Assembly (NCBI GenBank): GCA_032622095.1
Contig: CP136067.1
Coordinates: forward strand, 40,961,549-41,025,548
DNA length: 64,000 bases
Source of the DNA: Siphonodentalium dalli
Lineage: Eukaryota; Mollusca; Scaphopoda; Gadilida; Siphonodentaliidae
Direction of reading: 5' to 3'
Part shown: positions 10,205 to 21,239 of the stretch, piece after piece
How the letters are laid out: every line of letters starts with the position of its first letter
How positions within the stretch are numbered: position 1 is the first letter of the stretch
Position numbers and translations under genes: made by a program
Notes under the pieces: model-generated
What the model was told of the DNA's origin: nothing
What the model saw: only the letters and a program-made list of their open reading frames with translations
Databases searched by the model: none

Positions 10205-11325
10205 CTCAAACTTGGACAATTTTATATGCGTTCGAGGTCGTTCCATTCGGAATGGTCAACAGTCCTATGACCTTCTCAATGTTAATGGAGGATGTCTTAC
10301 GATGATTACAATGGGAAGATTGTTTGTTTTACGTAGACGATATTTGTGTGCCATGTATTTCAGGAGAACAAGGAACAGATAGGTTATCGCATGTTTTGAC
10401 ATAATCAGACAAGCCAATCTAAAATTTAAGCCACCCAAGACATAATTCTTTGTAAAATCGGTCAAATTCCTAGGGCACACTGTGTCAGAAGAGGGCGTAG
10501 CTACAGACACAGAGAAAGTCGCAGCAGTTGCCAAGTGGCCAGTCCCCACCAAAATCAAACATATCCGAAGTTATATAGGGCTCTGTTCTTAATATCGCCG
10601 CTATATCAAGAGTTTTGGTGAAATTGCCAGACCACTCCATAATCTCTGCGTAAAGGGAGCCAAGTTTGTGTGGACACCAGAATGCGATAAGTGTACAAAT
10701 TTCGAATCAAAATTATTTTCAGACATGTGTAATCTTCTGCAAATTGACAAGACCAGAACGACGAGCTTTCACATTCAGTCTAATGGTTCCGTAGAACTCG
10801 CCAATCAGACGATCCAAACAACGTTGACAATGAATAAATGGGACGAGTATTTACCTCAAGTAATGACAGCCTATCGTTCCTCTCCACATGCCACAACTGG
10901 GAAATCGTCAAATATGATGCTGATTGGAAGAAAATCACCCTGCCCATGAACGATTTTGTTCCATTGCCAGTGCAAGAAGCTACACATGACAGCCCTGGTG
11001 CATATGTAGATCAACTGAAAGAAAAAATAATAAATGCATTGAAGTCGCAAGGAAAAATATCAAAGTCGCCAGTGAATATAGTAAATGGCATTATGACATA
11101 AAATCCAATTAAAGGAAATTGAGCATAATCTATCTGGCTGTATGAGCATCAAAGAAAGAAAGGGATATGTAGCAAGTTGTCAGTTAAATGGAAGGGGCCA
11201 TTTATAATTATTAAATGCGTCAGTGATACCCTCTACATGATAAAGAAATGCAGTAATCTGCCTGGAAAAATCTTGCACATAGACAGAATCAAATCATATG
11301 ATTGTAGATATATGCCAATATAGGT
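10205..11325 (+). pseudogene. Ty3/gypsy LTR-retrotransposon pol remnant
   Basis: Fragments appear in the order of a gypsy polyprotein. There is a reverse-transcriptase block with FEVVPFG and, one frameshift later, a YVDD catalytic box at 10330-10341. Next comes the RT/RNase H connection with FLGHTVSEEG, VPTKIKHIRSYIGL and FVWTPE (about 10465-10685). The sequence then jumps directly at about 10727 into the integrase core (DKTRTTSFH, then WDEYLPQVMTAYRSS, 10738-10880). The C-terminal GPF module (KWKGPF, LHIDRIKSY) lies at about 11190-11310. Most of RNase H and the N-terminal half of integrase are therefore deleted, and there are several stops and frameshifts. No LTRs were found. It is a dead copy. 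Confidence 0.9.
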
Positions 11326-11521
11326 TCAGAAGGAACAAAAGAAACTTGTGTGAAACCAACCCAATAGCTCGATTATAAATCAACGACTCCATGGAAATGG
11401 AAGAGTGCACCTCAAATTTGCATTGAAACTTACCAATCCTGATCATTCTGAGTACGGTGTTACCATTTATTCTTTAATCTAATTAGCCATGTCTATAACA
11501 TTCTTGAAAGGTTCGAATCAT

Positions 11522-11785
11522 CAAACTTAGCCATACTCACATGTAACACATCCCTTGTCTGTGTCTCTGAGATGGAAGATATCTTACAAACTTAGCCATA
11601 CTCACATGTAACACATCCCTTGTCTGTGTCTCTGAGATGGAAGATATCTTACAAACTTAGCCATACTCACATGTAACACATCCCTTGTCTGTGTCTCTGA
11701 GATGGAAGATATCTTACAAACTTAGCCATACTCACGTGTAACACATTCCTTATCTGTGTCTCTGAGATTGAAGATATCTTAAAAA
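11522..11785. repeat. 65-bp tandem repeat, four copies
   Basis: Copies start CAAACTTAGCCATACTCAC at 11522, 11587, 11652 and 11717, an exact 65-bp period. The first three are almost identical and the fourth has about five changes, so the duplication is fairly recent. Confidence 0.95.
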
Positions 11786-13003
11786 CACACAACTGAAACG
11801 GGATTCCGGCGGAATACGAATAATTATAGAAATTCAGAATTGTCTTCACTAAGATATGACATTAATTTGTTGCACCAAAAAACTTTCGGGTTTAGTACAT
11901 GTAGTTGCCCAATGAATATTCCTTGGTGATATGCATTTGTTTTTCAGCAATGATATATGGCAACAATATTTATTTAGTTAAAATTATTCAATGGTAGACC
12001 ACCAGGGGCCTGTTTCATGAAGCAATGTCATAAAATTATCTTAAGATGGACTTAATCTAAGATCTATGGTGGATCTTATGATGTAACTTTTCCGTTTCAA
12101 GAACGCGTTTCACAAAACAAGATTAAGTCCTACTTAAGTAGTAATTTAAGTTCGCGCGCTTTTAGACTGGCTCTCGACAATTTATTACAGCTATGCACAG
12201 AAAATGTTGGTTCTGTGTATGTTATATGCCTAGGTACAGAGTCTGCTGACAGATACTAGGGCGTGTCTAAGAATAATTATGACATTTTAATGCAAGGGCG
12301 ATAATCAGTATAATGACTGGTGCATACTTAACTGCACGAGCGCGCTTTTTAACTGTGTTTTCGCATCAGACCCCATCCACACATAGCTACATGCTTCCAA
12401 TGCCTATTTTATACAAAAGTAACGAGCTCAAATATATTATTTCAGTTATTAAAGGGACTTATACATCGTAACTCAGAATGTGAACATTCACCCATATAAC
12501 ATGTCATTAAGGCGATGCGAGACATATGTTCGCTCCTTTCAATGCTGATATTAGGTTCTAATACATTATACGTCTGTGAAGCATCTATAATACCAGGAAA
12601 CCGAATATGTCGCCACGACGGCATACTAATACAATACACCACAATGGAAGCACTGAGCTAAACGCTCTTTATTGATTGCCAACATTCATGGAATGCTAAC
12701 CCAAAACGCTCTTTATTTATATTGCTATAATGTGAATAGGACTTCATATCGTGCTCCAAATAGACTTATTTCCAATCTGAGACATACTTGTAGAAGCCAT
12801 ATATAAATGATGTTAATGCCATTTGCTCTGGTTCTGTTGATAAATGTGCTAAACGCCTGTTATAATTAACAAACTGCGTATGGACTTCGAAAGTACGTTA
12901 CGTTAATGGACGACATTCTGCATATATGTTTTAATAAAAACCAAATCAACGACTTCTAATAAAGAGCGTTTATAATTAACAACACGTGAACAGACGGCCG
13001 GTT

Positions 13004-13099
13004 CACAGGCCCCTGGGGAAAATTACTAAAATACCAATATAGACTATACCACTGGTATAGTCTATATTGGCATTTTAGTAATTCCCCCAGGGGTCTGTG
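13004..13099. mobile_element. hAT-like palindromic MITE, copy 1 (96 bp)
   Basis: A nearly perfect palindrome with arms of about 48 bp, starting CACAGGCCCCTGGGG and closing on CCA-C-TGG at 13049-13055 (loop of one base). It is flanked by GGCCGGTT (12996-13003) and GGCCAGTT (13100-13107), an 8-bp duplication with one mismatch. An 8-bp duplication fits hAT. The same terminal sequence and structure occur at 34098-34189. Confidence 0.75.
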
Positions 13100-13333
13100 G
13101 GCCAGTTCACAGTGATATTATATGTTCTTTCGCGGATCCCGATGTGCTCGCGCGGTTGTATGCTATACACATGCTATATATCTTTTTATTTCATAGTTAA
13201 TAGATTATGATAATATACATCATCATAATAAAATAACACATAGTATGTATTATTATCTTGCCGATATATATACGGGGTACATATACAATACATTTTACAA
13301 TAAAATTATAACATAATAATATAGAAAGGCAAG

Positions 13334-13358
13334 TAAATAATAATAATAATAATAATAG
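13334..13358. repeat. (ATA)n microsatellite
   Basis: About eight AAT/ATA units inside the 12.0-13.6 kb element. Confidence 0.9.
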
Positions 13359-13792
13359 CTGACATAAGCATTTATTCAGTTAAATGTGTTTATAATAATA
13401 TATACATGAACTAGATCCCATCCACATTTCGGACCAACTGCGGATCACAACGTAGGTCTTAACTTTAAGATTATCTTATGACACCTCACACCAGTCTTAA
13501 AGTTAAGACCAAAGTTAAGACCATCTTAGGTTAAGACTTTGTTCGTGAAACGCACTTATGACTGAAGTTTGAACTTATGACCATCTTAAGTCCCAACTAT
13601 GTCATAAGTAGCCTTCATGAAACAGGGCCCAGTGTAATAAAATGAAGATATTCTATTCACGCAAACATTTAATATAACAGAGAATTAAGTAAATGTTTAT
13701 CTGGTCGTGTATTATCTCCGATGACCCCCAGTGTATATATACATATATTTTTAAAACTTCCAAATATTAATGACTAACTTAAATCAATCTTC

Positions 13793-14571
13793 TGATGTGA
13801 CCTTTTGTTACCCAGCATGGAATGCGCAAGGGCTAGTAAACAAAATCGAAGACCCAAATTTTCTCAAATTAATTACACGTTACGATTTCATAACCATATC
13901 TGAGACATGGTACACGAATTAAAATACCTGGCTACAATTGTCATGATTTATGTAGAAGTCCTCATGAAAATGAACCAGGTGGAATTGCATTCTATTATCA
14001 GATAAAATACGAATGGTCTGTTAAAAATGTTACACATATTGAGGATGTCGCGTTATGTGTCGAATTTGAAGGTGATATTTTGCAACAAAATTTCATATTG
14101 TCTTCGTTTCAATTTACATTCCACCACAAAGGTCAACCTACTGGAATAAACGTAAAAGTTACGAAATTACGAAAATATAGTGATAAATCGTTAATAATAA
14201 TGGGAGGAGACTTCAACTCTCGAACATGTGGAAGACCGGATTATGTCGAACAAGATGATGATCAATATATTTCTCTTCCAGATAGTTATATATTGGACTG
14301 TGTTAAGGACAGAGCAAGTTTAGACAAGCAGGTGAACCTCTTTGACCTCCAACTCCTTAAGTTATTTAAAACAACTTCCGTCAGAATTTGAACGGCCGTA
14401 CACCAGGTGATTCTCTCGGAAATTACACTTCTTATCATTACAATGGTGTAAGTTTGGTCGATAACGTACCTGTTTCTGAAAGATATCTGTCCGATGTAAA
14501 TTATTTTTGCGTCAAACAACTAAATGAATACTCTGACCATTGGCAATAAGCAATGCATGTTCAGTTAAAAG
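13793..14571 (+). pseudogene. LINE remnant, endonuclease domain
   Basis: Frames on the plus strand encode an AP-endonuclease-like (EEP) domain of a non-LTR retrotransposon. It opens with AWNAQGLVNKIED and has SETWYT with the catalytic Glu, PGGIAFYY, then IIMGGDFNSRTCG with the Asp/Asn pair (near 14200), and ends with YSDHW at about 14530, where these enzymes have the S-D-H motif. At least three frameshifts break it. Its reverse-transcriptase half resumes at 15059 after an insertion. Confidence 0.88.
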
Positions 14572-14579
14572 GGAGCATG

Positions 14580-15050
14580 CCAATGGCAAAAATAATTCAC
14601 ATTTGGCAAAAAATATTTTGAAAAAGTTTTGGCAAGTCACTTTTTAATTCCTCAAGAAAGTTGAAAAATATTGGCCAATCAAGGCTATTCATTTCAGGAA
14701 ACTATCACAATATAATTATATTAGTGGTGTTTTATACAGTCAAGGAAAAGTTAACACCTTTATTAAGATGCAGTTAATCTGATAGCATTAGTATTGATGG
14801 GTGAAGGATTTCCAGTATTTAGTGTGGTGGTGTCGTTTACATAGCTAATCCTCTTGTAATGTGCCCTTTTGATGAAGCCACCCTTCTACAATTTTATTGT
14901 TCGGTCATTTGTTTATTGTTGTATGATAAACCATAAAATAAGACTCAATGTTGCAGAAAATGATACTATCAGGGATAGCATTTGGAAAATTCTAAAAGAA
15001 TTTGGCAAAAATAGTTTGGCAAAAGTAAATTTTTGTCCAGCGCGGACCCT
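14580..15050. mobile_element. hAT-like MITE inserted in the LINE, 8-bp duplication GGAGCATG
   Basis: GGAGCATG stands at 14572-14579 and again at 15051-15058. The right end is CCAGCGCGGACCCT, the same type as the 62.05-63.0 kb element (CAGCGCGAACACTG). Both carry subterminal TTTGGCAAAA/TTTGGCTAAA repeats and a CCAATGGC block near the left side. Here the left terminus begins directly at CCAATGGC, so the outer ~30 bp of the expected terminal repeat are missing. No transposase frame is present. Confidence 0.7.
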
Positions 15051-15058
15051 GGAGCATG

Positions 15059-16135
15059 GATACAGTATATATGTCTAAATATAAATATACATATAGCGAA
15101 CATGAAGTGGCCACAAAATGGACTTCGAGTAGCACTGCAGAAGCTTTAAAAACCATTTAATGATTACGATATCCAAAACCGTCTGTTTCAATTCAGGATG
15201 AAAAATTATGAGCTTAATAGGCACGGAACTGAATGTGCAGTTCGAGATTTTTGAACTATTTTGACATCTGTCAACACTATAGAGCGACTCATTTTCGAAC
15301 GAATAAGTCCAAAATGCAAAAAAGTAAGCGTAACTGGTTTGATGAGCGATGACTCCAATTAAAATATGAATGGGAAAAGCGTGTCTAGAAATGAAGCAAA
15401 ATCCGAGCGACGTAAATCTTAGGGGGAATTTTTCGTAGCCAAATAAGCTTATAAGAAAGAACCTAAGAACAAATCTAAACTAACTTTTCAAGAGTTAGCA
15501 ACGCTAGTTGATAACATAGAAAATTAACATCCGTCCGAATTGTGGCGAGTGATAAACCAACTGAGGAATAAACGAGATGAAACAAATTATTTACACCCTG
15601 ATAAAAGTGTAGACTTTTTCAAGAAAGTGCTCTGTAAAGAGACAGTTTCTTCGGATAGAACAGAACATACTAATGAGAACGAAACCCCAACTTTAAACAT
15701 TGGTGAGAGTGCTATAGAAGCATGTGAAGTAATTAATTGTGTTAGACTTTTAAAAAACAGAAAATCTTCTGGATATGGCAACTTTTCGAATGAACTACTT
15801 AAAACAATTATTCCTGCGACAATAGACGACGTTGTGAAATTATTTAACAAAGTTTTAGAATCAGGTCATTTTCCAAACAGCTGGAATGTATATCTCATTA
15901 AGACGCTCTATAAGAAGGGATACCGGCATGACCCAAACAATTATCGACCGATTGCGCTCAGCAATAGTTTAGGTAAATTGTTCGATAACGTTATAAATAA
16001 TAGAATAAATGACTATTTGAAAACGCATGGACTCATTAGTGACAACCAATACGGATTTAGAAAGAATCGCGGTACAGTTGACAGCGCTTATATTCTAAAA
16101 ACATGTATAAATCAATATAATTCCCCATATCCATG
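15059..16135 (+). pseudogene. LINE remnant, reverse-transcriptase N-terminal half
   Basis: After a broken linker (15059-15540) a 198-codon frame (15540-16135) encodes the start of a non-LTR reverse transcriptase. It has ELWRVINQLRNKRDE at about 15536-15580, KSSGYGNFSNELLK, LYKKGYRHDPNNYRPIAL and DNQYGFRKNRGTVDS. It stops after ILKTCINQY, before the palm box with the catalytic aspartates, so it cannot be functional. It is collinear with the endonuclease part upstream, from which the hAT-like insertion separates it. Confidence 0.93.
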
Positions 16136-16139
16136 ATCA

Positions 16140-16730
16140 CAAATGGGGTTTTCTTCTTCCAAAGAAAGGCTCGAATCATCATGTGACAGTCATTTTCTTT
16201 TTCAATTCCTCCAAGTGGAATGAGTTCGAGTATGTCTCCTCATCATTGTAACTCGTGCCCGATATCCACGATCATGGGTTTTCCTTCTTCCAAATAGCTT
16301 AGCCAAATTGGCCAGATTCTTCCACATACAAATAGCCTTGTATATACATGAGACCAGTAGATTGAGATTGGTTAAGTCCATTTCTTCCTTCACGAATAAT
16401 CCTTAGTGTTCTGATTTATATATCCCTCAGAAGCAGTCTGTAAAATGTCATCTGCTTGAAATCATCTATTATCCTCCAGTCTCGTATCCACTAGACAACC
16501 ACAAACCAATAGATTCAGCGCCGGCTCACTGGTTGAGTTAACCTTCATCCTCTGCACAATGTCCTCAGTGTTCTGACAGTATGCTAAACTGGCCATTGTT
16601 CCTCGCTTGTATGTTGTGTTTGATGTTTTAATGAATAATTCCCTGGGAATTCTGATCTTATACTAATCATTATACAAAAGTATTACTCTTTTCATCCGAA
16701 AAAACAATTGCGGGGGACTATTAAAATAGC
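16140..16730. other. No gene seen; small direct repeat
   Basis: Two similar stretches (CATATCCATGATCACAAATG near 16127 and GATATCCACGATCATGGG near 16260) are followed by the same TTTTCYTTCTTCCAAA, an old duplication of about 130 bp. No protein is recognised on either strand. Confidence 0.4.
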
Positions 16731-16734
16731 CGGT

Positions 16735-17245
16735 GTCCGTCCGTGTGTCCATGTGTCCGTCCGTCCGTGTGTGCGTCCGGAAATGGCTTCCGGATGATAA
16801 CTGTAGTTTCGGTTATTAGATCAAAAGCAAATTTCATAGGTGAGTTTATCTGACTAAAATACAGGTCAAGTTCGAATATGGGTTTGCTCCGCCAATTTTT
16901 GCGAGAGTTATGGCCCTTTTTTTTTACTTAGAATCTTGTAATTTTCTGGATTCCGGATGATAACTTCAGATTGTGTGATCATATCTGAACCAAATTTGGT
17001 ATGTGAATTTATCAGCCCTATGTACAGGTCAAGTTCGAATATGGTTATACTCCGCCCATTTTGGCGAGAGTTGTGGCCCTTTTTCGACTTGTTTTACTTA
17101 GAAAATTTCTCACTTTTTCGGTTTCCGGATGATATCTCAAGTTTGGATCCTTTAATTGCAAATACCGTTTTATGTGGATCAGTCATATCACGATACAGGT
17201 CAAGTTCGAATTTGAGTTTGAACCGATGATTTTTCTCAGAGTTAT
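16735..17245. repeat. ~175-bp tandem repeat, three diverged copies
   Basis: Each copy holds TTCCGGATGATAACT, then TACAGGTCAAGTTCGAAT, then TCCGCC or similar, then GAGAGTTATGGCCCTTTT. A CCGTCCGTCCGTG microsatellite precedes the first copy. The family is widespread in marine invertebrate genomes to my knowledge; I infer no coding role. Confidence 0.85.
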
Positions 17246-17249
17246 GGGC

Positions 17250-19470
17250 TTTTCTACTTTTCGCCAATTTGAGGTTATATTTGTATTCATGTCAATAATG
17301 AGACAATGCACAAGTGTCTTATCAATATAGTATACTTCTACAAAGTCTCCGCTCCAAATGAAGCCACCGGTTCGGGGGACACTGTGCTCGAGTGGCCTTT
17401 TATTATCATTGTCGCCATTGCATCCATGCATTCAGATCTTAGCCGCTCCATATTCATATTGCAGATTAAAAATTCATCACCAGTTAATTAATCTCTTCTA
17501 ATTCTCACTACATTATGGTAGATCTGTCAATTTCTCATTAATACAGATTTGTAATACATAATTGTACATCTTTGCCTTCGGGTTCGTGTCATTCGTGTCA
17601 TTGGGCAACTCCACTGTTCTTGAACAAGACTTGCATTTTATCCAGTTCCAATTGTTTCATATGTTTAGAATATTGATCTTGTTATGTTAAACATTAAAGA
17701 GTTACGTTAAAATTAAATAAAACACAAAACAAAATCAAATTCATTTATTCACTATTTTTGGCTCCACTTGTGCCACAATCCATTGAATAATTTAATACGT
17801 AATTATCATATGTGTTTTATTGTCTCATGTCATACTTTTTGGAATGTGTCTTATGCTCATCAGAAATTGAAATAATACAAGCACTGTGGGCATTAGTTTG
17901 CTAATTGTGTGCTACTATATCATTGACGTAAATATGGCTAGATTTCTTGGTTCACTCTTATTCACTTCTTTACGACGATAGAATCTCGGAATAAAATTCA
18001 CATCAACCGGTAGAATGACAAAGTCACAGAGCACACAAGTGGAAAAGCCACGAAAGCCATGTTCTTTTTAACGCAGTCTATTCCTTCTAAGTTGCGACTT
18101 TCGATTCCAACTAAATGCAAATTATTCGATGAATTGATTACATTATGTCAATAATGTTGATTTTTGGTTTGTGATAAGCTATGCCAATTACAAATAACAG
18201 AAATGAAAAAGACTCTATAATATAATTACAATCATAGGTATATAATATATGATCATTTCTGACTATGGTTTTCTTGTTTTATTCTGAATTTCGAACGCAA
18301 ATTAAAGAGGAGATGGCCGCTTGTAGCTCTATGGTCGACAGAGGAGGCTGATTGGTGAGATCGAATCGATTGGGCGATATGATACGTTGGGTTTGATATT
18401 TGGAGGTTGAAGAAGCGAGTGGGCCCGGTTTTTGTATAGCTTTCATTGTGCTTATTTCACTTTGTGTAGGCTACATTAGGCTAATGAAGATTGGTTTCCT
18501 TTTTAAAACGTTCTGTAAAATTGTATACGCTTGAATGTGGTCTGTATTATTGTGTGGATCTTGCCACATGACTTAAGTGAAGAGCGTTTGGCGATGCCTA
18601 AAGGTTGGCGGATGTAACCTTGCGGCGATCGGTATCCTGTGTTATAGTTTGTGCAAATGAAGGTTGTTGGTGGGCTATTGGGAGGAAACCGTACGGGTCG
18701 TATATAGACGTGATAGGATTAATGTCTGTGATTTGGACATTTTTCCTAAATGTATAATAAATGTGTTTGTAATCTTGTTTAGCATAGTGCATAGGCGTCT
18801 AAGATTTACATAGACGAAATATGAGTTATGTCACTGAATGGGACAAAATATGGAAATGTCTTTCTGATCTCAGCAACCTGTTCCTTCCTTTATTTCATTG
18901 AGAAGAAAAGGGGGTGTATGGGAAGCGTACTAAATAGTTATGTGAGATTCACATATCGGCGTTTATGTCATGATAATTGACATATGGCTTGTGCAGAACG
19001 CTTAAAGGTGATCTTATGGTATACTTCTGATGTAAACTTTGGTTAATTGTTTTACCTAGATATAACTAATGCTTCTGGTGAATAATTATGCACCATTTGG
19101 GTATCTTGTAAGGGATATAAATCAGCGGTATGTTTTATGTATGTAACTAGTTTATGTAACAATGTATGTGTACAAGTACCATAAATATACACTAAACTTG
19201 CCATGTCCTGGTTGATTTGTGATTAATAAGTAGTGATTGTATTAGTGTCTTAATTTACGATCATAGTGTTTAGAATTCGCGAATAAATATCTGGGAAATA
19301 TGTGAGTTATATTACGTGTGGTTTATTATCAGTCAGGTGGGAGTGATAAGTATATGAATCTAGCCTATATTCAGAATTAATCTGGTGGCCAATTTTTTTA
19401 ATATGTTTTGAGAACGGGCGGGTTGAATATTCTGCTGGGATGTACCCGCTGTAGCCGGGGGAGATAAATG
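17250..19470. other. No supported gene
   Basis: AT-rich single-copy sequence. A minus-strand 64-codon frame (18598-18792) contains SIYDPYGFL, reminiscent of the SIYDPLG motif of BEL/Pao polymerases, but nothing around it supports a retroelement. Confidence 0.45.
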
Positions 19471-19475
19471 AAATG

Positions 19476-20168
19476 TTATTTTAGAGTTAACGGACATGAT
19501 CTGGTTTTTATTTTATATTGTGTTATAGGTCTTGACCAGCGGGTATAATATAAATTTGTGTGGTTATTTACTAGAATTTCAAATATACATTTTATGGGGA
19601 ACATAATTATGCCTTCAATTCTTAGCGTCGGGTTTAGATTGGAATGAACTGCTGGTGATTCATATGATTTATTCCGAGAGTATCCAGTTAATTTAGCAGC
19701 GCAAATCGATTCGATATAGATCCTATCTGTCAAATTGTGGGTTAGTATATAAGAGGGCGTAATAATTATGATTAATTTGAATCGTAGGTAACACGTAGTG
19801 GAGCAACCACACATGATGTGCTTCAAATTTGCCTTTTGTCGGCGACATAATGCTAAGAATAATGCATGTACTATCATGCAGTGGTCTCTACGGAGACGAC
19901 ATGCCAAATTGACAAGACAAGATCTTGTCTGGATTATCGTCATGACTTCTTCCTTTTTAATTTTCATTAAGCTAACCAAAGAAATTGGTCTAAATGAAAT
20001 TAATAGACTTAAATCACATGTGAATTCTTCATAAGTTGTGAAGTAGCTACTTTCATTTTTATCGCGATTCTTCAATTCCAATTCCGCGTTTTTGGCAATC
20101 TCCACACGGTTGCTAGCCGGAAGGCACTTGACAATTTCTCCAAAATCTATACCCGCGATCTTGAAAAA
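19476..20168 (-). CDS. Unidentified minus-strand ORF (230 codons open), possible exon remnant
   Basis: The frame is open from a TGA just above 20168 down to 19476. The first ~50 residues look like genuine protein: FKIAGIDFGEIVKCLPASN, then EIAKNAELELKNRDKNES and SYFTTYEEF, charged and helix-prone. The remainder is rich in I, T, L and C and looks like read-through of non-coding DNA. TTTTTCAAG just upstream could be a splice acceptor. I do not recognise the family. It may be an exon of a host gene or a retroelement gag relic; the long open frame alone is weak evidence. Confidence 0.3.
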   Translation of the reverse strand, partial: FFKIAGIDFGEIVKCLPASNRVEIAKNAELELKNRDKNESSYFTTYEEFTCDLSLLISFRPISLVSLMKIKKEEVMTIIQTRSCLVNLACRLRRDHCMIVHALFLALCRRQKANLKHIMCGCSTTCYLRFKLIIIITPSYILTHNLTDRIYIESICAAKLTGYSRNKSYESPAVHSNLNPTLRIEGIIMFPIKCIFEILVNNHTNLYYTRWSRPITQYKIKTRSCPLTLK

Positions 20169-20184
20169 TCAATGATGGAAAAAG

Positions 20185-20203
20185 ATAAATATATATGACG
20201 TCA
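20185..20203 (+). promoter_or_regulatory. TATA-like sequence next to a full CRE palindrome
   Basis: AAATATATA is followed directly by TGACGTCA (20196-20203), the perfect cAMP-response-element palindrome, about 90 bp upstream of the small plus-strand ORF at 20295. The arrangement is promoter-like but could be chance in AT-rich DNA. Confidence 0.25.
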
Positions 20204-20294
20204 TTCACCTGCCTTAGGTATAAGCACCCTTGGTGGTTGCTATTATTTCCGAGTTTAATTTACCTCGTAATAACCACGTGACTATCTGTTATTT

Positions 20295-20432
20295 ATGGAG
20301 GCAGAGTTGGCATTAGCCAAGATGGGTTATTTTGAAGGGGACTTGAGGTATGTCGACCACGTACTGCGGTGGTACGATTACCTGTTAGGAGTTTGTCAGG
20401 CAGGTGGGGCGGGCAGCGTGGATTTGGCCTAA
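20295..20432 (+). CDS. Unidentified 45-codon ORF
   Basis: It begins MEAELALAKMGYFEGDLRYV and ends QAGGAGSVDLA before TAA 20430. The composition is protein-like and local GC content is higher than on either side. A second protein-like stretch in another frame (20450-20554: MKLEMCHTVVTLRLEIMD, then ERARIVGIWSRHHAVM) follows within 20 bp. Together they suggest one coding region broken by a frameshift. No family recognised. Confidence 0.3.
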   Translation: MEAELALAKMGYFEGDLRYVDHVLRWYDYLLGVCQAGGAGSVDLA

Positions 20433-20864
20433 TACTTCGGTACCTTATAATGAAGTTGGAGATGTGCCATACCGTTGTGACGCTCCGGCTGGAGATCATG
20501 GATGAGAGGGCCCGGATTGTGGGGATATGGAGTCGACATCATGCGGTAATGTAAGATGATGTTGCTGGGTGCCGAGATTCCCCAAGATAACGAACCTGGA
20601 TCGTCCATAAGAGCTGTATGCATTCCACAGGCTGGCACAATGGTTGACACTAAACACATGATTTAAATTGTGCTTAGTGGATGTCTATTGTGTTAGCTTG
20701 TGCAAATTACATCTTGCATGAGTATATTTGAATGTCGTACTGTTATTTTGTATATATTTGTATTGTCCTTCTCGTGTAAATTTGTTTTATATTAATGTCG
20801 ATGGTTAGTGGGCTTTAACAAGGGGGTAAATTTGTGAGTTTACTAAAAAAAATCAGTCGCTGAT

Positions 20865-21235
20865 GAATTGATTATGGTAACGAGTAACTGAAATGAAATT
20901 GCTATTTGTGCTGGTTTGGATAAGAGAAATCTGATTGATAAATCGTTAAAAACTGAAGAGAATTTTATGAAATTGTTGAGTTGGTGATGATGATTAGAGA
21001 ATCTCATCGGCAAAGGATTAAAGAGAGCTTCTTTATAAGATTCTAAATTTGGTATTGATTGGGGGAAAATGATCGGGAAATCGTTGAAATAACATGGAGA
21101 GTTTCTATCTAAACATGATAGTTTGCTGATTGTGATTATGGAAATAAATCGCAGAATCGGTGGAAATAAAGAGAGCTTTTGTAAAATTTCTATTTTGCTG
21201 GTGATGATCGGAAAAATCAATAACTTCCTTTCGTC
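20865..21235. repeat. Degenerate ~78-bp tandem repeat
   Basis: Three to four units share AAAGAGAGCTTYTTTATAAGA, TTTGCTGATGATGAT and GGAAAAATCRTT blocks. The 125-codon minus-strand frame across it is a by-product. Confidence 0.6.
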
Positions 21236-21239
21236 AGAA

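Larger units (their letters stand above)
12005..13630. mobile_element. Non-autonomous TIR DNA transposon (~1.6 kb), GGGGCCTGTTTCATGAAG ends
   Basis: The left end GGGGCCTGTTTCATGAAG and the reverse complement of the right end (GGGCCCTGTTTCATGAAG) match. The similarity continues degenerately for about 130 bp (CTTAAGATGG, GCGTTTCAC...AACAA, AGTCTTAA). The interior holds no transposase. A 96-bp palindrome (13004-13099) and an (ATA)n tract lie inside. I could not fix a target duplication, so the superfamily stays open (Harbinger-type is plausible). Confidence 0.65.

Noticed and set aside
11512-11525. GGTTCGAATC B-box-like sequence
   Set aside because: No matching A box, T-arm or tRNA-like fold around it.
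13004-13099. Assembly artefact explanation for the palindrome
   Set aside because: The arms differ at several bases and an 8-bp duplication with one mismatch flanks the unit, which an artefact would not produce.
18598-18792. SIYDPYGFL motif suggesting a BEL/Pao polymerase
   Set aside because: Only this nine-residue match is present; no catalytic box or neighbouring domains were found on that strand.
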